Shown here: positions 46,526-56,709 of the stretch, in pieces
Layout: each line of letters starts with the position of its first letter
How positions within the stretch are numbered: the stretch's first letter is position 1
Origin: Palleronia rufa
GTDB taxonomy: Bacteria; Pseudomonadota; Alphaproteobacteria; Rhodobacterales; Rhodobacteraceae
Length of the DNA: 64,000 bases
Direction of reading: 5' to 3'
NCBI RefSeq assembly: GCF_000743715.1
Contig: NZ_JQEY01000001.1
Span: 575,658-639,657 of the forward strand
Position numbers and translations under genes: made by a program
Notes under the pieces: generated by a model
Seen by the model: the letters and a program-made list of their open reading frames with translations, nothing else
Told to the model about the DNA's origin: nothing
Databases searched by the model: none

Positions 46526-47636
46526 GATCGCACTCTATGTCCACTGGCCGTTCTGTCAGGCCAAGTGCCCCTATTGCGACTTCAATTCGCATGTGGTGAG
46601 GCAGGTCGATCAGGCGGCATGGAGGGATGCCTACGCATCTGAAATAAAAAGATATTCTTCGAACATCCCAGAGGTTGAGGTCGGGTCGATCTTCTTTGGC
46701 GGAGGCACGCCCAGCCTGATGGAGGCCGAGACGGTGGCATCGGTCATCGACGGGGCGCAACGGGCCTGGCGCTTCGCCAACGACGTGGAGATCACGCTGG
46801 AGGCGAACCCGACCTCCGTCGAGGCAGGCCGGTTTCGCGGCTATCGCGCGGCCGGGGTGAACCGCGTATCGATGGGAATACAGGCGCTGGACGATGGCGA
46901 CCTGGCGCGGCTCGGACGGCTCCACAGTGTGTCGGAAGCGCGCGCGGCGTTCGACGTGGCGCAGGAGACGTTCGGGCGGGTAAGCTTCGATCTGATCTAT
47001 GCCCGGCAGGACCAGAGCCCCGCGGCATGGGAGGCGGAACTGACCCGCGCGCTCGGCATGGCGGCGGATCACCTGTCGCTCTATCAACTGACGATCGAGG
47101 ACGGGACGGCCTTTGGCGACCGCCTGGCCAGGGGCGGGCTGGCGGGTCTGCCGGACGAGGATCGCGCCGCCGATCTCTGGGACATCACCCAGAACCTGAC
47201 AGAGGCGGCGGGCCTGCCGGCCTATGAGGTCTCGAACCATGCGCGGCCGGGGGCGGAGTCGCGGCACAACCTGACCTACTGGACCGGAGGCGATTACATC
47301 GGCATCGGCCCGGGCGCCCATGGCCGGGTGACGCAGGACGGCACGCGCCATGCGACCGAAGCGCTGTCCGCGCCGCTCGCCTGGCTATTTGCGGTGCAGC
47401 GCAGAACGGGCGTCGAGACGACTGCCCCCCTGACGCCGCGCGATGCCGCGGAAGAGCGGCTGATGATGGGGCTCAGGGTCCATGCGGGCGTGGACCTGCG
47501 CCAGATCGACTACCGGCCCCGCAATCTGGATGTCCTGCAAGAGGATGGGCTGATCGAGCTGGATGGTCCGGTTCTGCGGCTGAGCCGGAAAGGCCGGCCC
47601 CTGCTCAATGCCATCCTGCGCGAACTCATGGTCTAG
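46518..47636 (+). CDS. hemW: Heme chaperone HemW (radical SAM, coproporphyrinogen III oxidase-like)
   Basis: 372 residues beginning at TTG 46518, which overlaps rdgB by eight bases; conserved sequence (ALYVHWPFCQAKCPYCDFNSH) starts a few residues later, leaving no ATG. The radical SAM cluster is CxxxCxxC in CQAKCPYC. IFFGGGTPSLM, LEANPTS and AAGVNRVSMGIQ follow, and GGDYIGIGPGAHG is the HemW-type C-terminal block. HemW proteins hand heme to apoproteins rather than acting as HemN. The TAG stop shares CTAG with the parB stop on the other strand. Confidence 0.93.
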   Translation: MRRIALYVHWPFCQAKCPYCDFNSHVVRQVDQAAWRDAYASEIKRYSSNIPEVEVGSIFFGGGTPSLMEAETVASVIDGAQRAWRFANDVEITLEANPTSVEAGRFRGYRAAGVNRVSMGIQALDDGDLARLGRLHSVSEARAAFDVAQETFGRVSFDLIYARQDQSPAAWEAELTRALGMAADHLSLYQLTIEDGTAFGDRLARGGLAGLPDEDRAADLWDITQNLTEAAGLPAYEVSNHARPGAESRHNLTYWTGGDYIGIGPGAHGRVTQDGTRHATEALSAPLAWLFAVQRRTGVETTAPLTPRDAAEERLMMGLRVHAGVDLRQIDYRPRNLDVLQEDGLIELDGPVLRLSRKGRPLLNAILRELMV

Positions 47637-48535
47637 TCGCCGCCCCGCGACAGGGCCTGACAGAGCGTGTCGAGCTCATCGAGCGACGCGTAGTCGATCG
47701 TGATCCGCCCGCGCCCGCCGGAACCCGTATGCTCGACGGATACTTTCATGCCCAGCGCGGCGCTCAGATCCTGCTCCAGCGCGCGGGTGTCGGCGTCTTT
47801 ATCCGGCGCGATGCGCGGCGACGAACGGGCGGTGGTGGCGGTCTTGGGCCTGCGGGCCAGCGCCTCTGTCGCGCGTACGGACAAGCCCTTGGCGATCACC
47901 TGCCGCGCCAATTCGGCCGGGCTGTCCGTCGAGACCAGCGCACGGGCGTGCCCGGCAGTAAGCTTGCCCTCTCCCAACCAGGTCAGAACCTCCTTGGGCA
48001 GCGTCAGCAAGCGCAGGGCGTTGGCGATGTGCGGACGGCTCTTGCCCAGCGCCTCTGCCACCTTTTCCTGAGTGTGCCCGAACCGATCCATCAACTGGCG
48101 ATAGCTTGCCGCCTCGTCCACGGGGTTGAGATCGGCGCGCTGGATGTTTTCGATAATCGCGACTTCCAGAACCTCTATGTCGTCGAACTCACGGACGATG
48201 GCCGGAATCTCGTGCAGCTTTGCGACCTGTGCCGCGCGCCAGCGCCGTTCGCCGGCGACGATCTGATAGCGGCTGGGATCTGCGGGATGGCGGCGCAGGA
48301 TCAGCGGCTGAATGATGCCGCGCTGAGCGATGGATGTCGCCAGCTCCTCCAGGCGGTCCGGATCGAAACTGCGGCGGGGCTGGTCCGGATTGGGTTCGAT
48401 CAGATCGATAGGGATCGCGGTTTCGGCGCGCCGTGGCGTGTCCGGCGCGCGGTCGGCCTCTGGCTGGTCGATATCCGCCATGAGCGCCGAAAGGCCCCGG
48501 CCCAACCCGCGGCGCTGTTCCTTCTTGTCAGCCAT
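47633..48535 (-). CDS. parB: Chromosome partitioning protein ParB
   Basis: 300 residues; ParB/Spo0J CTPase that binds parS and spreads. The N-terminal ParA-interaction segment is RRGLGRGLSALMAD. The CTP-binding fold has IEPNPDQPRRSFD and IVAGERRWRAAQVAKL (the GERRxRA motif), and the HTH is QEKVAEALGKSRPHIANALRLLTLP. Its targets are the parS copies at 49894 and 51772. It lies ten bases downstream of parA. Confidence 0.96.
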   Translation of the reverse strand: MADKKEQRRGLGRGLSALMADIDQPEADRAPDTPRRAETAIPIDLIEPNPDQPRRSFDPDRLEELATSIAQRGIIQPLILRRHPADPSRYQIVAGERRWRAAQVAKLHEIPAIVREFDDIEVLEVAIIENIQRADLNPVDEAASYRQLMDRFGHTQEKVAEALGKSRPHIANALRLLTLPKEVLTWLGEGKLTAGHARALVSTDSPAELARQVIAKGLSVRATEALARRPKTATTARSSPRIAPDKDADTRALEQDLSAALGMKVSVEHTGSGGRGRITIDYASLDELDTLCQALSRGGD

Positions 48536-48545
48536 GGCGATCTCC

Positions 48546-49343
48546 TCAGAGGTGGTTCCGGGCGACGAATTCCTTCGCCAGTGCGGCGTAGGCGATACTG
48601 CCCTTCGATGCCGGGTCGTACTCCAGGACCGACTGGGCGTAGGACGGCGCTTCGCTCACGCGGACATTTCGGGGGATGACCGTGTCGAAGACAAGCTCGC
48701 CCAGAGTTTCCTTTGCGTCGGCCAGCACGCCCTGTGCCAGCCTGTTGCGGCCGTCGAACATGGTCAGCACGATCCCTTCGATGCCGAGGTCGGGGTTGGC
48801 GGTCTGCCGCACTTCACGAACCGTCAACATGAGCTGGCTGAGACCCTCCAGGGCGAAGAACTCGCTCTGCAATGGCACCAGGACAGAATGGGCCGCGACC
48901 ATGGCGTTGACCGTGAGGAGCGACAAGGAAGGCGGACAGTCGATGAAAATGTAGTCGAGACCGACGGGTCCGGTCCGCGCGGGCGACAGCGCGTCCTTTA
49001 GAAGCGTGGTCCGTGCCTTCTTGGCGTAAATCTCGATGTCAGCCGAGCTCAGGTCCGACGTGGCAGGCACAATAGACAGGTTCGGAGTGTTGCTGGACTG
49101 CAACGCCGAAGAAAGATCCATGCCGTCGAGAAGAAGGTCGTATGTTGTCGTTTCCCGTCGGCTTGCATCAATCCCCAGTCCTGTCGACGCGTTCCCCTGC
49201 GGATCCAGGTCCACGATTGCAACGCGGTATCCCGCCCCGGCCAAGGCAGCGCCGAGGTTGATGGCAGTGGTCGTCTTTCCGACACCGCCCTTCTGGTTGA
49301 CGATGGCGACAATCTTAGGCTGCGGCGGATGGGCCTCAGGCAC
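48546..49343 (-). CDS. parA: Chromosome partitioning ATPase ParA
   Basis: 265 residues from GTG 49343, overlapping the rsmG end by eight bases. Deviant Walker A is IVNQKGGVGKTTTAINLGAALA, Walker A' is VDLDPQGNAST, and DYIFIDCPPSLSLLTVNAMV is the Walker B region. The frame is open further upstream inside rsmG, but homology starts at the GTG. ParA moves ParB-parS complexes during segregation. Confidence 0.96.
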   Translation of the reverse strand: MPEAHPPQPKIVAIVNQKGGVGKTTTAINLGAALAGAGYRVAIVDLDPQGNASTGLGIDASRRETTTYDLLLDGMDLSSALQSSNTPNLSIVPATSDLSSADIEIYAKKARTTLLKDALSPARTGPVGLDYIFIDCPPSLSLLTVNAMVAAHSVLVPLQSEFFALEGLSQLMLTVREVRQTANPDLGIEGIVLTMFDGRNRLAQGVLADAKETLGELVFDTVIPRNVRVSEAPSYAQSVLEYDPASKGSIAYAALAKEFVARNHL

Positions 49344-49917
49344 GCTCGATATTTCCCAGTACCAGGATGACTGCTTCCTTTTCGGTTTTTGACGGTCGAA
49401 CGTCAATCTCGAATGACCAGTCGCAACGGATGGCATCGAGTTCCCGCCGAAACGACGCACCTTTGGGAAAAATGAAACGCGCGTCTGGCGAACCATGTCT
49501 TACAGCCAAAGGAATAAGCTGGGACAATGGGGCAAGCGCACGTGCCGACACGATATCGGCCCCTGTCGGCTCTGCATTCTCGATCCGCGCGTTCCTGATC
49601 GTAACGGACAGGCCGAGTTCCCGGCTCGCATGACGAAGAAACACGCACTTCCGCTGATCCGATTCGATCAGGGTCACGCGAATTTCAGGGTGCACGATTG
49701 CGACGACAAGACCAGGAAATCCGCCGCCGCTACCCAAGTCGCACCAATCCCGGACGTTGTTTGCCGCCTCCGCAACCTGCAAGCTGTCAATTATATGGCG
49801 CGTCTCTAGATCTCCGACGCTAGATTTGGAGATCAGGTTGATTTTCGGGGTCCACGCACGAACAAGATCTGCGAGTTTACTCAGACGCTCGGATGTTTCA
49901 CGTGAAACACCGCTCAT
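49336..49917 (-). CDS. rsmG: 16S rRNA (guanine527-N7)-methyltransferase RsmG
   Basis: 193 residues. The SAM fold reads [20 protein letters not shown], followed by [21 protein letters not shown] and [15 protein letters not shown], all typical of RsmG/GidB. The start codon region encodes [10 protein letters not shown]; this VSRET stretch is a perfect parS site. The ATG overlaps the mnmG stop by four bases, and the C-terminus overlaps parA. Confidence 0.96.
   Translation of the reverse strand: MSGVSRETSERLSKLADLVRAWTPKINLISKSSVGDLETRHIIDSLQVAEAANNVRDWCDLGSGGGFPGLVVAIVHPEIRVTLIESDQRKCVFLRHASRELGLSVTIRNARIENAEPTGADIVSARALAPLSQLIPLAVRHGSPDARFIFPKGASFRRELDAIRCDWSFEIDVRPSKTEKEAVILVLGNIERA
49894..49909. 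promoter_or_regulatory. parS site 1 (inside rsmG 5' end)
   Basis: TGTTTCACGTGAAACA, a perfect 16-bp palindrome identical to the bacterial parS consensus. ParB should nucleate here. It lies about 5.1 kb from the candidate oriC. Confidence 0.95.
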
Positions 49918-51788
49918 CTGCCGACAGGGACGCGCCGCTGGGCGGATCTCAGCGAAAGCAGAACGGCATTGAGCGCGGCAGGGGTCACTCCTTCGATCCG
50001 CGCGGCTGCAGCAAGTGACCGCGGACGGTGCGTGTCCAGCTTCTGACGTGCCTCAGATGAAAGACCTCCGACTTTCGTGTAATCGAATGTCTCCGGAATC
50101 ACGGTCGCTTCATCTATTCGGAGACGCTCTGCCTCTCTTTTCTGCCGGTCTACGTAATTCGCATAGACAGCCTCCCGTGATATTTGCTCAAGAGCATCGC
50201 GATCAAGTGTATCGAAATTCGGAACAAGTTTCGAAAGGTCGCCCAGCGTGGCGGACGGAATACTAAGAAGTACGGCGGCAGAGCGTTTTTCCCCGTCAGC
50301 AGACACGTCAATTCCCGCAGATCTGGCCTCTTTCGATGAAATCATGTGTTGTTCAAGGTAAGATCGTGCACATTGGATCGCTGCCATCTTGCTGCGGAAC
50401 GCATCGCTTCGATCCGGCGAAATAAGTCCGAGATCCGATCCGAAGGGCGTCAGTCGCTGATCCGCATTGTCCGCTCGGAGGGATAAACGAAATTCCGCTC
50501 TCGACGTGAACATGCGATACGGTTCCGTCACGCCCTTGGTAATCAGATCGTCAAGCATCACGCCGATGTAAGACGTCGTCCTGGAAAACGACACCGGCTC
50601 CGCGCCCGAGGCGAAACGAACGGCACCGATTCCGGCCACCAGTCCCTGAGCCGCCGCCTCTTCGTATCCGGTTGTGCCGTTGATCTGCCCGGCAAGCCAG
50701 AGACCCGGCAACTGACGAACCTGAAGCGTATGATCAAGTGCGCGGGGATCGACGTAATCATATTCGATCGCATAACCCGGCTGCAGGATCTCCGCGTTTT
50801 CCAACCCAACCATGGTTCCAATATAGGCGTTTTGCACCTCGATCGGCAAAGACGTCGATATTCCGTTGGGGTAAACTGTGTCGTCTTCCAGCCCCTCTGG
50901 TTCCAGAAAAACCTGATGTGCGTCCTTGTCGGCAAAGCGCCCTATCTTGTCCTCGATAGACGGGCAGTATCGCGGCCCCTTACCGGAGATATTGCCTGAG
51001 TACATGGCGGAACGGTGTAAATTCCGCCGAATGACATCGTGGGTTCGTTCGTTCGTATGGGTGATCGCGCAACTGACCTGCCGAACGGTAGGAGATTTAC
51101 TGAGAAAAGACAGCATGACCGGGTCGTCGTCTCCTGGCTGGAGCTCCAGTCGGTCCCAATCTATCGTTCTGCCATTCAGTCGCGGAGGCGTACCGGTTTT
51201 CAATCGGCCCATGGGCAGTTTTGCCGCATAGAGCCTATCGGCAAGGGCACTTGCGGCGCGTTCGCCGACCCGTCCTCCCGGGCGCGACATCTCGCCAACG
51301 TGTATCATCCCGTTCAGGAATGTGCCCGTGGTAAGAACCACCGCGTCTGCGTGGTGACAAGCACCAGTGTCGGTCTCCACACCGACGATCCGGCCATTGC
51401 GGATCAATAGATCACTGACCTGCGCTTCGACGACGACGATATCGGCCGCGGTCATGGCCGACTGAATAGCCTCACGATACAAATGCCGGTCCATTTGCGC
51501 CCGGGGACCTTGGACTGCGGGGCCCTTGCTTCGGTTCAGCAGCCGGAACTGAATACCTGCCCGATCCGCGGCGACGCCCATGACCCCGCCCAAGGCATCA
51601 ACTTCTCGGACCAAATGCCCTTTACCCAGCCCTCCAATGGCCGGATTGCAGGACATGACACCCACGGAGTCCGCGGACATGGTGATAAGCTGGACCTCTG
51701 CGCCCATTCGACGTGCGGCAGCGGCGGCCTCAACACCCGCATGCCCGCCACCGACGACGATAATCTTCCACTGTTTCACGTGAAACAT
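49914..51788 (-). CDS. mnmG: tRNA uridine 5-carboxymethylaminomethyl modification enzyme MnmG (GidA)
   Basis: 624 residues from ATG 51788; the open frame upstream lies inside mnmE. FAD-binding [22 protein letters not shown] is at the N-terminus; [46 protein letters not shown] and [18 protein letters not shown] are diagnostic. With MnmE it modifies U34 of several tRNAs. The first codons encode MFHVKQ, which is the second parS site. It is one base from mnmE. Confidence 0.97.
   Translation of the reverse strand: MFHVKQWKIIVVGGGHAGVEAAAAARRMGAEVQLITMSADSVGVMSCNPAIGGLGKGHLVREVDALGGVMGVAADRAGIQFRLLNRSKGPAVQGPRAQMDRHLYREAIQSAMTAADIVVVEAQVSDLLIRNGRIVGVETDTGACHHADAVVLTTGTFLNGMIHVGEMSRPGGRVGERAASALADRLYAAKLPMGRLKTGTPPRLNGRTIDWDRLELQPGDDDPVMLSFLSKSPTVRQVSCAITHTNERTHDVIRRNLHRSAMYSGNISGKGPRYCPSIEDKIGRFADKDAHQVFLEPEGLEDDTVYPNGISTSLPIEVQNAYIGTMVGLENAEILQPGYAIEYDYVDPRALDHTLQVRQLPGLWLAGQINGTTGYEEAAAQGLVAGIGAVRFASGAEPVSFSRTTSYIGVMLDDLITKGVTEPYRMFTSRAEFRLSLRADNADQRLTPFGSDLGLISPDRSDAFRSKMAAIQCARSYLEQHMISSKEARSAGIDVSADGEKRSAAVLLSIPSATLGDLSKLVPNFDTLDRDALEQISREAVYANYVDRQKREAERLRIDEATVIPETFDYTKVGGLSSEARQKLDTHRPRSLAAAARIEGVTPAALNAVLLSLRSAQRRVPVGR
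51772..51787. promoter_or_regulatory. parS site 2 (inside mnmG 5' end)
   Basis: A second exact copy of TGTTTCACGTGAAACA, spanning the first six codons of mnmG. It is 1878 bp from parS site 1 and about 3.1 kb from the candidate oriC. Confidence 0.95.
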
Positions 51789-51789
51789 C

Positions 51790-53058
51790 CTATTTACCAA
51801 TGCAGAACCGCGAGAAAATCTCGTCCAGCAGGTCGTCGACATCAATACCGCCGACCAACTCCGCCAGTGACGCCGACGCGTTCCGCAGCGCATCTGCGGC
51901 CACCTCATTTGCACCACCAAACTTAAGCATCCGGCGCGAATCTTCTAGATAGCGACGGGCATCCTCCATTGCAGTTCGGTGCCGCGCCCGAATCAATAGA
52001 CGGTTCTGAGGAACACGGGCGGAAAGGAGTACCGCGATGCGATCGAGAAGCGGGGAAATGCCGCTTCCCGTCTTACCCGACACGCCATCGCTGGCGCCAA
52101 CGTCATCTCGGGCACGCAGAATTATATCGATGTCGTCTGGAACGACCGTCTCTTCGAAATCCAGCCAGATCCGCAAGTCGGCAGCTTGGGCACGCGATCG
52201 CGCCAAGTTGATGCCTGCTGCCTCGAGCGGGTCGGCTGTCTCTCGCAGACCTGCAGTATCTAGAAGAGTGACTGGCAATCCCTGCAGATCGATCCGGACT
52301 TCGATGACATCGCGGGTGGTTCCGGCGATTTCCGAGGTCAGTGCGACCGGCCGCCGTGCGATTGCATTCAAGAGCGTCGACTTCCCGGCGTTCGGCGGCC
52401 CCATGATCGCGACCTCGAAACCATCGCGGATACGTTCGGCCGCCGAATAGCCAGCCAATTCCTGATCCAGATCGGATACAACTGCCGCAACCCGGTTCAG
52501 TACATCAGGGGTTACGTCGACAGGAATATCTTCATCGGAAAAATCCAAGGTGGCTTCGACGAGCGCGGCAGCTTCGACAAGGAGCTTGCGCCAAACTTCG
52601 ATTTTTTTCGACAGAACCCCGGATAGAACCTCCTGGGCCTGTCTGCGCTGAAGTTCGGTCTCTGCGTCGATGAGATCCGCCAAACCCTCGACTTGCGCTA
52701 GGTCCAACTTCTGATTGTCCAATGCACGCCGCGTAAACTCGCCGGCGCGGGCTGGGCGAAACCCGGAAAATGTCTGGAGTTCTTTCAGGACAGCGTGGAC
52801 CACGGCTACGGATCCATGCAGCTGTAATTCGACCACATCTTCTCCGGTAAAGCTGGCACCGGATTCGAATGTCAGAACAAGTCCACTGTCGAGCGTTTCT
52901 CCGGCCACAGAGCGGATCCTGCGTACAGCTGCCAGTCTTGGCTGGGGCAGAGTCCCACATAGCACGGCACAGCCCTTGAAAGCGTCCGGACCCGAGATCC
53001 TGACGATCGAGACGCCCGCCTTCCCGGGCGCAGTGGCCTGGGCAAAGATCGTATCCAT
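51790..53058 (-). CDS. mnmE: tRNA modification GTPase MnmE (TrmE)
   Basis: 422 residues. N-terminal tetrahydrofolate-binding domain ([23 protein letters not shown]), a G domain inserted in a helical domain with P-loop [14 protein letters not shown], switch motif [15 protein letters not shown], and the C-terminal FSRFCIGK with the conserved CIGK cysteine. Partner of MnmG in U34 modification. Order rho-mnmE-mnmG-rsmG is the classic alphaproteobacterial origin-side cluster. Confidence 0.97.
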   Translation of the reverse strand: MDTIFAQATAPGKAGVSIVRISGPDAFKGCAVLCGTLPQPRLAAVRRIRSVAGETLDSGLVLTFESGASFTGEDVVELQLHGSVAVVHAVLKELQTFSGFRPARAGEFTRRALDNQKLDLAQVEGLADLIDAETELQRRQAQEVLSGVLSKKIEVWRKLLVEAAALVEATLDFSDEDIPVDVTPDVLNRVAAVVSDLDQELAGYSAAERIRDGFEVAIMGPPNAGKSTLLNAIARRPVALTSEIAGTTRDVIEVRIDLQGLPVTLLDTAGLRETADPLEAAGINLARSRAQAADLRIWLDFEETVVPDDIDIILRARDDVGASDGVSGKTGSGISPLLDRIAVLLSARVPQNRLLIRARHRTAMEDARRYLEDSRRMLKFGGANEVAADALRNASASLAELVGGIDVDDLLDEIFSRFCIGK

Positions 53059-53071
53059 GACGGGCGCGAGG

Positions 53072-54343
53072 TCAGGTATTCATGGAATCGAAGAACTCGG
53101 CATTCGTCTTTGTCTGCTTGAGCTTACCCAGCAGAAATTCCACCGCATCCGTCGTGCCCATCGGGTTGAGGATCCGCCGCAGAACGTACGTCTTTTGCAG
53201 ATCGACTTTGTCGACCAGCAGATCTTCCTTCCGGGTGCCGGATTTCAGAATATCCATGGCCGGATACACGCGCTTGTCGGCTACCTTGCGATCGAGCACA
53301 ATTTCCGAGTTTCCGGTGCCCTTGAACTCTTCAAAGATGACCTCATCCATGCGGCTGCCAGTGTCGATCAGCGCGGTGGCGATGATGGTCAGGGATCCGC
53401 CTTCCTCGATATTCCGGGCGGCGCCGAAGAAGCGTTTGGGCCGTTGCAGGGCGTTTGCATCGACGCCGCCGGTGAGAACCTTGCCGGACGACGGTACGGT
53501 TGTGTTAAAGGCTCTACCAAGTCTTGTGATTGAATCAAGGAGAATAACTACATCTCGTTTGTGTTCGACAAGGCGCTTCGCCTTTTCAATCACCATGTCG
53601 GAGACGGCTACGTGACGGGTCGCCGGCTCATCGAAGGTTGAGGATACGACCTCACCCTTCACCGATCGTTGCATGTCGGTCACCTCTTCGGGGCGTTCGT
53701 CGATCAGCAGGACGATCAGGTAGCATTCGGGGTGATTGCGCTCGATGGAGTGCGCGATATTTTGCAACAGGACCGTCTTACCGGTTCGTGGTGGAGCCAC
53801 GATCAGGGAACGCTGCCCCTTGCCGATCGGCGCCACCAGATCGATGACCCGGGCCGAGCGGTCCTTGACCGTCGGATCCTCGATCTCCATTGTCATGCGT
53901 TCATCTGGGTAGAGCGGCGTCAGGTTGTCGAAGGCGACCTTGTGCTTGGCCTTGACCGGATCCTCGAAATTGATGCTTTCGACCTCGATCAGGGCGAAGT
54001 AGCGCTCATTCTCGTCGGGGCCGCGAATCACGCCGGATACCGTGTCGCCGGTCCTCAGCGAATGGCGGCGGATCATCTCGGGGCTCATATATATGTCGTC
54101 GGGGCCGGGCAGGTAGTTCGCCTCTGGCGAGCGCAGGAACCCGAAACCGTCCTGAAGAACCTCCAGAACGCCGTCGCCGCCGATGATCCAATCCTCGTCC
54201 GCGCGCTCCTTGAGGATCGAGAACATCATCTCGCCCTTGCGCATGGTCGAAGCGTTCTCGATCTCGAGCTCCTCTGCAAGGCTGAGAAGATCCTTGGGGC
54301 TCTGCGCCTTCAGGTCGGCCAGGTTCACGCGGTCGTCGCTCAT
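53072..54343 (-). CDS. rho: Transcription termination factor Rho
   Basis: 423 residues from ATG 54343 with GAGGA upstream; an earlier in-frame ATG at 54451 precedes non-conserved sequence. The N-terminal cold-shock-like RNA-binding domain has [21 protein letters not shown]. The ATPase has [17 protein letters not shown] (Walker A), [14 protein letters not shown] and [11 protein letters not shown], and the primary channel residues lie in the C-terminal half ([19 protein letters not shown]). Confidence 0.98.
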   Translation of the reverse strand: MSDDRVNLADLKAQSPKDLLSLAEELEIENASTMRKGEMMFSILKERADEDWIIGGDGVLEVLQDGFGFLRSPEANYLPGPDDIYMSPEMIRRHSLRTGDTVSGVIRGPDENERYFALIEVESINFEDPVKAKHKVAFDNLTPLYPDERMTMEIEDPTVKDRSARVIDLVAPIGKGQRSLIVAPPRTGKTVLLQNIAHSIERNHPECYLIVLLIDERPEEVTDMQRSVKGEVVSSTFDEPATRHVAVSDMVIEKAKRLVEHKRDVVILLDSITRLGRAFNTTVPSSGKVLTGGVDANALQRPKRFFGAARNIEEGGSLTIIATALIDTGSRMDEVIFEEFKGTGNSEIVLDRKVADKRVYPAMDILKSGTRKEDLLVDKVDLQKTYVLRRILNPMGTTDAVEFLLGKLKQTKTNAEFFDSMNT

Positions 54344-54451
54344 GGTAAATCCTCGGTCCGGTCTGGCCGGTGGTCGCTGCGGTGGGTCGGAATGAAACAC
54401 CTGCCGGACGGCGGGTCGCGGAGAGGTAAGCCGCAGGCCCAGGTTTGTCAA

Positions 54452-54901
54452 TCAGAACGGGCGGGCAACCACGGAAACGACGATGACAATCAGCAGGAGG
54501 GTCGGAACCTCGTTCATCAGGCGATAATACCGGCCGGTCCGGTCGACGTCGCCCGCGGCCAGCACTTCGCGTTGACCGCTGCACCAGAAGTGAAACCAGG
54601 TCATCCCCAGCACAGCCGCAGCCTTGACCCAGGGCCACGCCGCAGACCAGTCAACCGCGCCCGTACCGATCAACAGCAGGCCGAAAATCCAGGTGGAGAG
54701 CATGGCCGGAGTCATGATCGCCTTCAGCAGGCGGCGCTCCATGATCTGGAACAATTCCGCACGCTCGGGCCGGTCCCGCGCCGTTTCCACGTGATAGACG
54801 AAGAGCCGCGGCAGGTAGAACAGTCCTGCCATCCAGGCCGTGAAGGACAGGATGTGCAGCGTTTTGAGCCACGGATACGCGGAGGCTAGGAAGTCGGTCA
54901 T
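54452..54901 (-). CDS. hemJ: Protoporphyrinogen oxidase HemJ
   Basis: 149 residues, four predicted membrane helices. The conserved histidine and arginine cluster LKTLHILSFTAWMAGLFYLPRLFVYH is typical of HemJ (CopD-like fold). HemJ oxidises protoporphyrinogen IX, the step before ferrochelatase; hemH lies at 5237. The ATG lies at the very edge of the AT-rich candidate origin. Confidence 0.9.
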   Translation of the reverse strand: MTDFLASAYPWLKTLHILSFTAWMAGLFYLPRLFVYHVETARDRPERAELFQIMERRLLKAIMTPAMLSTWIFGLLLIGTGAVDWSAAWPWVKAAAVLGMTWFHFWCSGQREVLAAGDVDRTGRYYRLMNEVPTLLLIVIVVSVVARPF

Positions 54902-55014
54902 ACCGACCCTTTATCTATAAAATTAAATAAAGAGAAAGATTGATGTTTGTTTGTAGGCTCTGTGGAAGGTGGGGAGAATCGCGTTTCTCGCGGTGTTCTC
55001 CATAGGATCATACG

Positions 55015-55023
55015 TGTGGATGA
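55015..55023 (-). promoter_or_regulatory. DnaA box-like 9-mer
   Basis: TGTGGATGA; on the minus strand TCATCCACA, one mismatch to TTATCCACA. Strongest-looking box next to the AT-rich part of the candidate oriC. Confidence 0.6.
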
Positions 55024-55106
55024 GTTGACCTGAAGGACATATGAGGAACACCTGGAAAATACTTTTATAGTAGTATGTTAGGTACGAAGTAACTGTCGTA
55101 TTCCCA

Positions 55107-55115
55107 TGTGGAGAA
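55107..55115 (-). promoter_or_regulatory. DnaA box-like 9-mer
   Basis: TGTGGAGAA; on the minus strand TTCTCCACA, one mismatch to the DnaA consensus. Confidence 0.55.
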
Positions 55116-55268
55116 CTCTATGGATGGTCTGGGATTGACAGGCATCGATCCGCAGGACGGGATTGCGGCTCGGTCTCCGTGGACGGAATGCGGTTGGATC
55201 CGGGGCAAGAAGCGGGTTATTCGGCGAGAACGACGATGACATGATCTGTCCCCGTCGCCGTACCGCGG

Positions 55269-55277
55269 TTGTCCACA
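55269..55277 (+). promoter_or_regulatory. DnaA box-like 9-mer
   Basis: TTGTCCACA, one mismatch to the DnaA consensus, 11 bases before the maf start; it may mark the right edge of the origin. Confidence 0.55.
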
Positions 55278-55288
55278 GGGTTGCCAGC

Positions 55289-55879
55289 ATGCTTGTCCTC
55301 GCCTCCGGTTCAGAGATACGCGCTTCGCTGCTGCGGGCCTCGGGGCTGGACTTCGCCACAGACCTGCCACGGATAGATGAAGAAAGCATGAAGCTGTCCC
55401 TTGCCGCAGAAGATACCAAGCCACGCGACATCGCGGAGGCGCTGGCTGAGACCAAGGCGCGGAAGGTTGCCGGCCGCCGGCCGGGAGACCTGGTGCTCGG
55501 CTGCGATCAGGTGCTCGATCTCGGCGGACGGATCTTGTCAAAGCCCGACACGCCCGAAACCGCCCGCGCGCAGCTTGCTGCGCTGTCGGGCAAGAGGCAT
55601 CTGCTTCACTCCGCCGTCGTTGCCCATGAAGGCCCCGCCCCCGTGTGGCGGCACGTCGGGACTGCCCGGCTTGCCATGCGTCCGCTGAGCGCGCGGTATA
55701 TTGACGCCTATGTGGCGCGGAACTGGGACAGCGTCCGGCACGCGGTGGGCAGCTACAAGCTGGAGGAAGAAGGCATGCGCCTTTTTTCCGCCATAGACGG
55801 AGATTACTTCACCGTACTGGGGCTTCCGATGCTGCCACTCTTGTCGTGGCTCATCGACCGCGGCTATCTGGAGTCATGA
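55289..55879 (+). CDS. maf: Maf family nucleotide pyrophosphatase
   Basis: 196 residues from ATG 55289; a longer open frame runs back into the origin region but conserved sequence starts at MLVLASGSEIRASLLRASGL. It has VLGCDQVLDLGG, FSKPxD-like ILSKPDTPETAR, and VGSYKLEEEG in the C-terminal half. The family hydrolyses modified and canonical NTPs. First gene of the rightward origin-side operon maf-aroE-coaE-dnaQ. Confidence 0.93.
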   Translation: MLVLASGSEIRASLLRASGLDFATDLPRIDEESMKLSLAAEDTKPRDIAEALAETKARKVAGRRPGDLVLGCDQVLDLGGRILSKPDTPETARAQLAALSGKRHLLHSAVVAHEGPAPVWRHVGTARLAMRPLSARYIDAYVARNWDSVRHAVGSYKLEEEGMRLFSAIDGDYFTVLGLPMLPLLSWLIDRGYLES

Positions 55880-56709
55880 CCGACCCGATCCCCCTGGCAG
55901 CCGTGCTGGGACAGCCTGTCGCCCATTCCAGATCCCCCGTGCTTCATGGCCACTGGCTGCGCCGCTACGGGCTCCGGGGCCACTATGTCCCTCTGGAGGT
56001 GTCGCGGCAGAACCTCCGCCGTGTGCTTGAGACCATGCCGCGCATGGGTTTCGTGGGTTGCAACGTGACGATCCCCCATAAGGAGGCAATCGTGGATCTG
56101 GCCGGCAGCGTAACAGACCGGGCGGCGCTGATCGGGGCGGCGAACACGGTGGTGTTTCGTGAGGACGGGACGATTCTGGCCGATAACACCGATGGCGTCG
56201 GGTTCATCGAGAACTTGCGGCAGGGTGCTCCGGGCTGGTCTGCGCCCGCGGGTCCGGCGGCGGTGTTCGGAGCTGGCGGTGCGGCGCGCGCGGTGGTCGT
56301 GTCGCTGCTCAACGCCGGCGCGCCGGAAATCCGGTTGACGAACCGCACCCGGTCCCGCGCGGACTCTCTGCGGCAGGAGTTCGGTGCGCGTATCTCGGTT
56401 TACGACTGGCGGCAGGCGGGCAACATGCTCGACGACGCTCTGACGGTGGTGAACACGACATCCCTGGGGATGGAGGGCGAGCCCGCGTTCCGCGTTCCGC
56501 TGGACGGGCTGGAACCGGACGCGCTGGTGACCGATCTGGTCTATACTCCCCTTGAGACAGAGCTTTTGCGGACGGCCCGGGCACGCGGTTGTCGGGTGGT
56601 GGACGGGCTGGGGATGCTTTTGCACCAGGCGGTCCCGGGGTTCGAGCGCTGGTTCGGCAGGCGCCCGGACGTCGACGACGCGCTGCGCGACGCGGTGCTG
56701 CGGTCTTGA
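55876..56709 (+). CDS. aroE: Shikimate dehydrogenase
   Basis: 277 residues from the ATG that overlaps the maf stop (ATGA). NADP-dependent reduction of 3-dehydroshikimate. AVLGQPVAHSRSPVLHGHWL binds shikimate, GCNVTIPHKEA carries the catalytic lysine, DNTDGVGFIENL the catalytic aspartate, and VFGAGGAARAVVVSLL the Rossmann motif. Confidence 0.96.
   Translation: MTDPIPLAAVLGQPVAHSRSPVLHGHWLRRYGLRGHYVPLEVSRQNLRRVLETMPRMGFVGCNVTIPHKEAIVDLAGSVTDRAALIGAANTVVFREDGTILADNTDGVGFIENLRQGAPGWSAPAGPAAVFGAGGAARAVVVSLLNAGAPEIRLTNRTRSRADSLRQEFGARISVYDWRQAGNMLDDALTVVNTTSLGMEGEPAFRVPLDGLEPDALVTDLVYTPLETELLRTARARGCRVVDGLGMLLHQAVPGFERWFGRRPDVDDALRDAVLRS

Larger units (their letters stand above)
54902..55288. other. 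Candidate chromosomal replication origin oriC
   Basis: 387 bases without a gene. The left part (54910-54945) is the most AT-rich stretch in the window, with CTATAAAATTAAATAAAGAG as a possible unwinding element. DnaA-box-like 9-mers with one mismatch to TTATCCACA occur at 55015-55023, 55107-55115 and 55269-55277; weaker ones are at 54911 (TTATCTATA) and 54996 (TTCTCCATA). Genes point away on both sides (hemJ-rho-mnmE-mnmG-rsmG-parA-parB left; maf-aroE-coaE-dnaQ right), and two parS sites lie within about 5.1 kb. This context matches origins of other alphaproteobacteria, but proof needs GC-skew or marker-frequency data. Confidence 0.75.

Noticed and set aside
54910..54940. CtrA box (TTAA-N7-TTAA) in the candidate oriC
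   Set aside because: Only one TTAA is present near 54923; the second half-site at the required spacing is missing.
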